Assembly (NCBI GenBank): GCA_011319805.1
Contig: SJRY01000065.1
Coordinates: forward strand, 1 to 64,000
DNA: 64,000 bases
From: Macrocybe gigantea
Taxonomy: Eukaryota > Basidiomycota > Agaricomycetes > Agaricales > Callistosporiaceae
Reading direction: 5' to 3'
The notes under the pieces are model-generated. The model saw only the letters and a program-made list of their open reading frames with translations. It was not told the origin of the DNA and did no database searches. Below are positions 56,596 to 64,000 of this stretch, one piece after another (within the stretch, counting starts at the first letter, position 1; every line of letters starts with the position of its first letter). The translations under genes were made by a program, and so were the position numbers.

Positions 56596-57277
56596 GTTTT
56601 GTCCTTTTTCTGTGATGTATTGGAGTTTGAGTTCTTCTGTTTAGATGAATTGGAGGAATGGGAGGAAGTGGTAGCCTTTAAGGCAGATTCTGCAGCATCA
56701 GCAGATCTTCTAGTCCTTTGAATCTCTTCAGTAACAAAGGCTTGTTTGATAGTGTCTTTGTCAAGCTTGTCATGAAGAAGAGGGAGGAGACAAAGGAGTT
56801 GTACTCCTCAGGAAGAGCTCTGATCAAGGCCATGGAAGCAAGTTCACTATCCAGGCTAGATAGAGTGAAGTCTGCTGGGCGAAGATTTTGAATTTTGACC
56901 AGACAGTCCTCAACTCTGTTCATAAGGGATTGCAGAGTTTCATCCTCCTTCTTCCTGATAGAGAAGAGATCATCATAGGCATTGAACCTGGAGCCAGGCT
57001 TCTTTTGAAGATGGACCTTTTCCAAAGCAGCCCACATCTTCACAGGATCATGTTTAATCCCATGGAAATGAATTCTTTGTTCCTGCTCCACCATAAGGTA
57101 GAGCTGGCCAGCTGCTTTGTCTGACTTTAGGTCCCATGCTTCAGCAGAAGTGGAGTCTACTGGTCTTGGATTTGAACCAGAGACAATCCTCCAAAGGCCA
57201 CAGGCTCTGAGCCAAGCCTCCATTTCTCCAGACCAAGTAGGATAGTTGGTAGAGTTGAGTTTGGTGAATGAAGGCAT
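56580..57277 (-). pseudogene. Copia gag with frameshifted zinc knuckle
   Basis: MPSFTKLNSTNYPTWSGEME at 57277 is the usual gag start of Copia elements (UBN2/gag family). The rest is typical too: AWDLKSDKAAGQLYLMVEQE, RFNAYDDLFSIRKKEDETLQ, LRPADFTLSSLDSELASMAL. The knuckle CGFCG-xSDH-FWRNC is split between two frames at about 56583 by loss of one base, which also separates gag from the downstream frame. Confidence 0.9.
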
Positions 57278-57769
57278 GGAGGTAGAGGAGACATGATGGC
57301 AGGAGGCTAGGAGCAGGGAGATGGCAAAGGGATAGAGGCAAGGAGATGGAATGGAATGGAATGATGGGAGATTGGGAATACAACCACAATCCTCTTGCTT
57401 GGGCAGGGTTCCACAACAGAGAGAGAGACTGTGCTACTGGCCTTGCCCTCAGGAGAGTGTGTGTCAAGAAAGGTCTAGCTACTGAAAGTGCCCTTGGTCT
57501 ACTTAAGTAAAGTAAAAAGGCTATCTACTGAGCACCCAGTTGTCAGCACAAAGGCCTAACCCCAGAGTCACAGGAATGACTATCTGGTTTTCTATTAGTG
57601 GAGTAAAGACTGCTTCAAATGAAGACCAGTCCCAACAGTTGGTGCTCCTATCTACTAAACTTAGACACACATATAAGGACAGTGAAACTCCAGGCTAGTA
57701 CAGTCAAGGAAGGGGAAAGATGGAGGAAAATCCGGACTCTTGGTGTATGTCTGATAAGGCTGTTAGAGG

Positions 57770-57784
57770 CCGGGGCCCATAACC
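57770..57784 (-). other. Copia primer-binding site complementary to the tRNA-iMet anticodon arm
   Basis: Directly after the LTR end (CA) the minus strand reads GGTTATGGGCCCCGG. GGTTATGGGCCC is the complement of the anticodon stem-loop of initiator methionine tRNA (GGGCCCAUAACC). Use of such an internal, half-tRNA primer is known for Drosophila copia and yeast Ty5. Confidence 0.8.
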
Positions 57785-57927
57785 TGTTGAAACTAGGCAC
57801 AGGGAACACTCTGGACGAGCCTTAGAACCTAGAAGTCCTGAGTGAGAACACTTGTAATTGAGTTATGTACAAGTACTTGCCTAGAAGTCCTGAGTGAGAA
57901 CACTGGGGACTTCAAGGCGCTCTGTGC
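57785..57927 (-). repeat. Copia 5' LTR remnant (R-U5 side)
   Basis: It has one copy of the 52-base unit. On the plus strand it ends GGCGCTCTGTGC (57916-57927), where LINE-i begins. U3 is absent here. Confidence 0.9.
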
Positions 57928-59618
57928 TGGTGCGGCTGAGACAATGGCCTGCGTCGAACCCATCGGCGGGTTCATCCAAAGGCTGAAGGTCGGGTCCTCT
58001 GCCCGCCTCGCCAATTCCAATCTGAGGCATGCTCTCAGGTCAATTAGTATGCCCGCCTTGTCTGGGGGCAACCCATCTAAAGTGAGAAATCTCGCTTCTT
58101 TGTCAGACAGACAGCGTTCTGCGCTTAAGTCCCCACTCAAGGATTTGGTGGATCTGAAACCACCACTCTTTCTAACCACAGATTATTTTGCGGATGCAAA
58201 TAACCCGGGCAGGCGGCTCGTCGATGAGTTTGACAGTCGCTTTGAGATTCATAAGTTACTTGGCCGAGACGAGGACTCGATCAAGGCTTATCGCGCATCG
58301 CTGGATCAAACACTTACCCAGTGTTCGACCCAGCATGATTGCTCTTATATGAGTAGTGATGGCTCCGTGCCTGCGAAAGCAGAAGTGCCATTTAAGCAGT
58401 CTGTGTCAGCTTCGCGTGTTTATCGCGAGGGCAGGCTGGTTTTCGAAATTCGTCAGCCTGTTGGCAAATCAACGAGCGATGATGCCGAGCTTATTGGATT
58501 GCGAATGGCAATCCAAAAGGCTATCACACAAGATGGAGTTGACTCCATCGTGTGCTTTCTGGATTCGATGAATGCGATTAATCGCATCATCGATTGCAAT
58601 CCCCACTCTGTGCAGTCGCATTCTATTGCACTTTGTAGATCATTGAAAGCTTGGCTCTCAGAGTCCGAGCAGCGCCGGATTGAATTCTGGCACGTCCCTT
58701 CCAAATGGAAGTGGGCAATACAAGTCGAGGCTCACGAGTTCGCTCGAAGCCTGAACGTTCCTCTGGGGCTTCATCCCCTTTATACCACCGATGGCCTTCG
58801 AAGGGAGGCAGACGATGATATGCATAGCACTTGGTTCCAGAATTCTGGGAACAAGAAATATATTGGTGCTTCCACTTTTCGTTTTCACGAAGCAGGAAAG
58901 CCAAATTCCTATGAACGCCCCTCTCGGAAGAGAATGGGCTTCATGAAGTTAGTGACAGATAATGAGCTTTACACTCGCTGCTCACGTCTTGCATGCGGCC
59001 ACGCTCCGATCAATGCGTATCGGGCACGGTTTAATTTTGTCGAGAGCGACTTATGCTCTTGCGGACGAGGGGCTGAGGACTCCGTCCACGTCATGACTCA
59101 GTGCCGTAACTGGCACAGACCAACCGAACGCCAGTTTGACGCCTTTGTGCGTCACTGGTTCATTAAGTACCTGACATCTAATAAGGCTGCAGGTGCTTTC
59201 ATTCCGGATCCAGGCAGCGGGTGACTGCCGTTCTGTAGCGGAGATCGTCCGGGGCAACCTGGACAATCTTAAAACAGTTGGGTCAGTGACCGAAGCACTG
59301 ACCAAGCGGTATGCGAATCGCAAACTCTGCAACAGCATTGTTATAGGTCCTTTTGGACCTTTTACGTGGAATTGACCACAGCCGGCCCTCTGGGGTTGGG
59401 GGACAGTGCTCGAGCGAGTGAGTATGCGTGAGCTCGAGTCCCATCGCTCGAGCGCGGGCACGAGAGAACAGGGCAGTGCAGCCCTCTATGTATCTCCCTT
59501 CAGTCTGGTTTGCCTCGGACTAGTCGTATTTATAGTAGGTACCTTGGTGTATTTACAAGCGGACTGCCACCGTGCACCGCTATATAAATTGTTGAATTAA
59601 AAAAAAAAAAAAAAAAAA
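57928..59618 (+). mobile_element. 5'-truncated LINE (copy i) with intact RNase H region
   Basis: It begins in ORF2 shortly before ETMACVEPIGGFIQRLKVGS and ends with 20 A (59599-59618). From 59004 on it is the exact reverse complement of 64000-63386, that is of LINE-k and its poly(T). It sits at the same 12-base site as the one before LINE-k, see findings. Confidence 0.95.
57930..59224 (+). CDS. LINE ORF2 C-terminal part: RNase H and zinc tail, open frame
   Basis: The frame is open to TGA 59222-59224 (about 430 codons, truncated at the 5' end). RNase H residues: Asp in SSDGSVPAKAEV, Glu in DDAELIGLRMAIQ, Asp in FLDSMNAINRI, and HVPSKWKWAIQVEAHEFARS. The C-terminal zinc-binding tail is CSCGRGAEDSVHVMTQC...H. 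RNase H removes the RNA strand during LINE reverse transcription. CpG-rich and without decay stops, it represents the youngest LINE sequence in the window. Confidence 0.9.
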
Positions 59619-59625
59619 GAGTATT

Positions 59626-60972
59626 GTGAATGCGCACCTTCCCTCTCGTGGGAAGTCGACCCATTTTGCTGACCCTGCCACTCACCACTCTCCTTCTGGT
59701 ACCATGCAACCGGAGGACTCTCGTTCGAATCAGGGCGCTCCTCCCCCGAGACCGGCTCGGAACCCGAACCGCCCTCCTCCACCCCCTCGCACACGATCTC
59801 GTTCCCAGACCCCTGGACGTGGACTGCCCCCCCCGGTCAATAGGGCTACTCGCCCATCTTCCGGCAAGCGCTCTTATGTGCAAGCCTTGGCCCAACCAGC
59901 CAATACTCCCGCCGAGGCTATTGTAGCCCTGGCAAAAACATTTCCACACCTCCCTGCTGAGAAGATTGTCTCCTTGCAAAAGGAAGCAACCGGGGAGCCA
60001 TCGGGACCGCCCAAGAAGAAGGCAAAGTCCACCTCTCATGGACCGTCCCAGCGTAATGTCTGGGTCAGTTATTCTTTCCCAGGCAACAACGACTCCATTG
60101 CTGCTGGAGCTCTCCTGAATGCCCTTAATAGGGCATTGACTACTGGCAAGTCCTGGATTCGCTGCGAATCCATCCAGGATCACTCCGCCTCCCCGTCCTC
60201 CTGTTTGATGACGAGGGTGGCTTCTCCGAAAGACCTCGGCATTTTGCGCGAGGCTGCTCTCCGCTGTGCTCCGGCAGGTTCTACTGTCGAGCTAGCTATT
60301 CCAATGAGCGTTTCCTATTTGAAACTGCTTGACATGCCCTACTTCAACACTGATGGCAGTATTATCACTGCTTGGCAAGCTTATGAGATTCTCCGAGATT
60401 CTTCGTTCTCGGATCTCATTACTCTCATTGGAGTTCCGCGTGTTATGCACAACTCTAAAAATTCTGATACTGCAACCGTCTGGTTCAATATCGAAGACAC
60501 GTCAACTGGCCAGAATGTTAAAGCTCTGGACAATTGCACCGTCATGGTCAGGAACTGGCGCTGCCGATTCAAGGCCGCTCTCTCTTCGCCGGGAGTTCCT
60601 CTCTGCGAACGCTGTTGGCGCTGGGGGCACTCAGCTCTTAAGTGCAACCAGCAGTCCCTTTGCTGTCCGCTCTGTGGGGAATCCCACAGAAAAGAACATC
60701 ACCGCACCCTGGCATCCTGCTGTAAGGCATGACCCAAGGCCAACCCTCCTCGTGAGGCAACCCCGGCAGGTCAACCCTGCCCGCATGCTCCAAAGTGTCT
60801 TAGCTGCGGCAAAGACCACTCCACCGATGACCGGAAGTGTGCCTTCTGGAAGAATCGCTTTGATCCTGAGTGGATCAAACAACACTATCAGCTGGTACGT
60901 GATCGAACACGATCAAGTCCCAAATGTTCTAATGCCTCCCCACAGCATAATGTGGAGGCCGATGCATCATGA
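59626..60972 (+). pseudogene. LINE-j ORF1 (gag-like, three zinc knuckles), one internal stop
   Basis: The open part 59626-60732 encodes a Pro/Arg-rich region (HHSPSGTMQPEDSRSNQG), a central NVWVSYSFPGNNDSIAAGAL, NVKALDNCTVMVRNWRCRFK and the knuckles CERCWRWGHSALKC and CPLCGESHRKEHH. TGA at 60730-60732 (probably from CGA) interrupts the frame, which then continues through CPHAPKCLSCGKDHSTDDRK to the natural stop TGA 60970-60972. The 5' end is missing. It is an RNA-binding chaperone-type protein by analogy to other LINE ORF1/gag proteins. Confidence 0.85.
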
Positions 60973-63116
60973 GCGACACCTCCAGTGGATCAGCCCCAGC
61001 TATTGTCCCTGGGCCAGGCGGATGCTCTTTGATTTCTTCGTTTCGTATTTTCTCTCAAAACGTAAATAGGAAATATGTACATATGGATGTTCTCCTCTCC
61101 ACTCTTGGAGAGGACTATGATATTCTGTTTTTCCAAGAACCTGCTTGGAATCTCATAAGACACGCTCCATCTGCCCACAATGTTGAGGGTGTTGAAACTA
61201 GGCACAGGAAACACTCTGGATGAGCCTTAGAACCTAGAAGTCCTGAGTGAGAACACTTGTAATTGAGTTATATACAAGTACTTGCCTAGAAGTCCTGAGT
61301 GAGAACACTGGGGACTTCAAGGCACTCTGTGCTACCTATATATATGTGTAGAAGGCTGCGCATTGCTGCGGGCACAGCTGTAGGCTGTGCACTGCTGCGG
61401 ACACAGCTATTTACTGCGCATTACTACACGCACAGCTTGTGCTGTGCATTGCTGCAGACGCAGCCACAGGCTGCGCATTGCTGCGCACACAGCTATAGGC
61501 TGTGTGCATTGCTAGGCACATAGCCTGGGTCCTGTCCTATGCACAAGTCTGGACAGGAGGGGCATTTCTAATAGAGGGTGAGGCAGTAATTGGTGGTCCC
61601 ACTCATCCAGACTGGACCTGCATTGTCCGCCGATCATCTCTCGAGGATCCTCCTCGGGTTATGGCCTATGTACATAACAGGCTTCGTCGCCTGCATTCAT
61701 CCCTCTGTCGGGACCTAGTTGATAGTCGCGATCTTATGATTGTTAGCTTTGCCACCCCTGGTGAGCCTCTCTTTCTTGCTAATGCCTACTCTGATGTGGA
61801 CGCTAGCACCATCCGTCTCCTGCATGATTGTGCGGAGCATCCTGATTTTCCCAACTTGAGTTACCTCGGAGGGGACTTCAATTGTCTTTATGAACTCTGG
61901 GATGGAGTCTATAATTCGCAGCGTTCTCGAGGAGAGATGCTGTGTAATGCAGCTCTTGATCTCAGTCTAGAATGGTCAGAATCCAGCAACCCTGGGCCGA
62001 CATTCATTTCACATAATCCCGAGCTCCGGCCCTCGGTTATTGATTTGATGTTCATTCCCATTGATAGTGTGGATTGTCATCCTTGCATTGTCGATGCGCT
62101 CAAGTTGACATCGGACCATGTTCTGCTGTCACTTGTGTTGGATGTTCCCCTGCTTGACTTATCTGTCCGGCATCAAACGCTAAACAAAGACAGTGTGCCG
62201 GAATTTATCTCTGACATTGCTGCTGATCTTCTCGGGATGGACATAGTTCCTATCGATACTAACAACGACCTCGAACGTGTCTTGGTGACACTCTCGAAGG
62301 CCATTGACCGAGCTTGGAACCTTCATTCTAAGGAATGCAAGCTTTCGAAATGGAGCAAAGGTTGGTAGAACCAGCATTGCTCTGATACCCTTAATACTTT
62401 CAGGCAAACCCATACTGAAAGGGATCATCGCATCTGGCGGCGAGCTGTGAAAGATGCTAAACGTGCCTTCTTTGATCAGCGGATCAAAGAGGTTGCCGAG
62501 AAATCTCGTCATCCATGGGACCTAGCTGCGTGGACGAAACAGAGACCTCTACCAGACTACGAAGCTATCTCTTATCAGGGACAGCCGTGCAACTCTATTG
62601 AAGCACTTTGGAGTGCACTTGATAAGTCTTATAACGCTGCGTCTGATCGCGCAGTTAATTTGGATTGCCTTAATGACCTCGAAGCGCATCCGGTGAGGGA
62701 CTGGGTCCCTTTCTCTGCTACAGAACTCCGAGAGTCCTTGGAGCCTTGTAGCAATACATCGGCACCAGGACCAGATCATCTGTCTTGGAGCCATGTTAAA
62801 TAGCTGGTGAAGTTCCCTCACGTAGCTGCATTTATCTTGAACATTGCAAATGCATGTTTAGATCTGGGGCATTGGCCCTCGTACTTCAAGCAGAGCTTGT
62901 CGGTTATCATTCCGAAACCTGGCAAACCTGCATATGATACCCCAAAAGCCTTTCGTCCGATTGTGCTTTTGAATACCCTTGGCAAGCTTGTCGAGAAGAT
63001 GCTGGCGCGATGTATGCAGTACGAAGCGACCAAATTTGCTGTATTTGATCCGAAACAGTTCGGCGGCATCCGTCAGAATTCAACTGAGGATGCCGGAGTC
63101 TTCCTTACCCACATTA
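60969..63116 (+). pseudogene. LINE-j ORF2 (endonuclease and start of RT)
   Basis: ATG 60969. Endonuclease/exonuclease/phosphatase fold: FSQNVNRKYVHMDV, FFQEPAWN, then (after the solo LTR) YLGGDFNCLYELWDG, SVIDLMFIP and SDHVLLSLVL. The RT start follows: APGPDHLSW, YFKQSLSVIIPKPGKPAYD, FRPIVLLNTLGKLVEKM, QFGGIRQNSTEDAGVF. TAG stops at 62366-62368 (TGG in LINE-c) and 62801-62803 (CAG in LINE-c) are transitions. It is cut before the RT active site. Confidence 0.9.
61190..61573 (-). repeat. Copia solo LTR with 5-base TSD
   Basis: 384 bases, one 52-base unit fewer than the 3' LTR at 52608 (436). GAGGG is at 61185-61189 and 61574-61578. It is inserted in the endonuclease domain. The last bases read TAATA (plus strand) instead of TAACA. 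Confidence 0.95.
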
Positions 63117-63388
63117 TGTTAGAAATGCCCCTCCTGTCCGGACTTGTGCATAGGACAGGACCCAGGCTATGCGCCTAGCAATGCACACAGCCTATAGCTG
63201 TGTGTGCAGCAATGCGCAGCCTGTGGCTGCATCTGCAGCAATGCACAGCACAAGCTATGTGCGCAGTAATGCGCAGTAAATGGCTGTGTCCGCAGCAGTG
63301 CACAGCCTACAGCTGTGCCCGCAGCAATGCGCAGCCTATGGCTGTGCACACAGCCTTCTACACATATATATAGGTAGCACAGAGCGCC
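63117..63388 (+). repeat. Copia LTR, U3 half only
   Basis: It starts TGTTAGAAATGCC after LINE-j sequence CCCACATTA and ends GCACAGAGCGCC (63377-63388) at the poly(T) of LINE-k. It is the complementary half of the LTR remnant at 57785-57927. Confidence 0.9.
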
Positions 63389-64000
63389 TTTTTTTTTTTT
63401 TTTTTAATTCAACAATTTATATAGCGGTGCACGGTGGCAGTCCGCTTGTAAATACACCAAGGTACCTACTATAAATACGACTAGTCCGAGGCAAACCAGA
63501 CTGAAGGGAGATACATAGAGGGCTGCACTGCCCTGTTCTCTCGTGCCCGCGCTCGAGCGATGGGACTCGAGCTCACGCATACTCACTCGCTCGAGCACTG
63601 TCCCCCAACCCCAGAGGGCCGGCTGTGGTCAATTCCACGTAAAAGGTCCAAAAGGACCTATAACAATGCTGTTGCAGAGTTTGCGATTCGCATACCGCTT
63701 GGTCAGTGCTTCGGTCACTGACCCAACTGTTTTAAGATTGTCCAGGTTGCCCCGGACGATCTCCGCTACAGAACGGCAGTCACCCGCTGCCTGGATCCGG
63801 AATGAAAGCACCTGCAGCCTTATTAGATGTCAGGTACTTAATGAACCAGTGACGCACAAAGGCGTCAAACTGGCGTTCGGTTGGTCTGTGCCAGTTACGG
63901 CACTGAGTCATGACGTGGACGGAGTCCTCAGCCCCTCGTCCGCAAGAGCATAAGTCGCTCTCGACAAAATTAAACCGTGCCCGATACGCATTGATCGGAG
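63389..64000 (-). mobile_element. LINE 3' end (copy k), minus strand, continues past the window
   Basis: Poly(T) 63389-63405, then 3' UTR and the zinc tail of ORF2. Position x here pairs with 123004-x in LINE-i without any difference that I could find. Confidence 0.95.

Larger units (their letters stand above)
52608..57927 (-). mobile_element. Ty1/Copia retrotransposon, nearly intact, 5' LTR cut
   Basis: Read on the minus strand: 5' LTR remnant (R/U5 part, 57927-57785), primer-binding site (57784-57770), gag, protease, integrase, RT-RNase H, polypurine tract AGGGGGAGG (53044-53052) and a complete 3' LTR (53043-52608). Only two single-base frameshifts interrupt the coding region. The missing U3 of the 5' LTR is found, inverted, at 63117-63388. 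The protein order (integrase before RT) defines Copia. Confidence 0.95.
59619..63116 (+). mobile_element. Near-complete LINE (copy j): ORF1 to RT, interrupted
   Basis: It begins inside ORF1 (the 5' part was separated by LINE insertion and rearrangement), includes the ORF1/ORF2 overlap, endonuclease and the first half of RT, and is cut at 63116 by a Copia LTR. A Copia solo LTR sits in the endonuclease (61190-61573). It has three in-frame stops and otherwise good frames. Confidence 0.9.

Noticed and set aside
57916..57927. LINE/Copia junctions thought to mark the Copia transcription start, implying an RNA chimera
   Set aside because: The junction is only about 14-24 bases from the TATA box, upstream of the expected start, and the matching 12-base repeat at 63377-63388 explains it as an ordinary LINE target site.
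59051..59461. 136-codon ORF on the minus strand, repeated identically at 63543-63953 on the plus strand
   Set aside because: It is antisense to the LINE RNase H tail and 3' UTR. The identity only reflects the identical LINE copies.

Overview
The window is nuclear DNA of a filamentous fungus, most likely an agaricomycete (mushroom-forming basidiomycete). Evidence: a desaturase gene cut by eight 51-67 base introns with GTRNGT...YAG borders, and transposon families that I know as typical of agaricomycete genomes. The species cannot be named from the sequence.

Layout. (1) Bases 1-9069 are gene space. Two delta-12 fatty-acid desaturase genes point away from each other: a partial one on the minus strand (1-348, running off the window) and a nine-exon one on the plus strand (1589-3305). 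The second needs two single-base corrections to read through. A single-exon, Ser-rich protein of unknown function lies at 7282-8328. I could not assign a gene between 3306 and 6980. (2) From about 9070 to the end, everything I could identify is transposon. A degenerate DDE-superfamily transposon (9070-12184) is followed by a complete Ty3/Gypsy chromovirus (12680-19769, minus, TSD GTGGT) whose 5' LTR carries a second solo LTR. Then come a truncated sister copy (20026-22437, plus), an unassigned stretch (22438-24811), a second Gypsy family (24812-30567, plus) that has lost its RT core, and a mosaic of non-LTR retrotransposons (LINEs) up to 47173. The mosaic holds a Tc1/mariner deletion derivative, two solo LTRs, a Gypsy gag fragment and two copies of a Pol III-type SINE-like repeat. 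Next are a minus-strand copy of the second Gypsy (47174-52602), a nearly intact Copia element (52608-57927, minus), and two identical LINE 3' ends in inverted orientation (57928-59618 and 63389-64000) enclosing a near-complete LINE and a broken Copia LTR.

How the parts relate. The LINE has two ORFs whose stop and start overlap as ATGA. ORF1 is a gag-like protein with zinc knuckles; ORF2 carries endonuclease, reverse transcriptase and RNase H. The LINE leaves poly(A) tails and 13-15 base target-site duplications and is the main builder of the mosaic. Ages differ: the second Gypsy is heavily decayed by C:G-to-T:A changes, while the Copia element and the last LINE copies look young. The best structural story is at 57916-63388, where the two halves of one Copia LTR, each ending in the same 12-base duplication, sit on opposite sides of inverted identical LINEs. 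This is the signature of an inversion by recombination between those LINEs. I found no host gene inside the transposon block and no convincing new molecular system.
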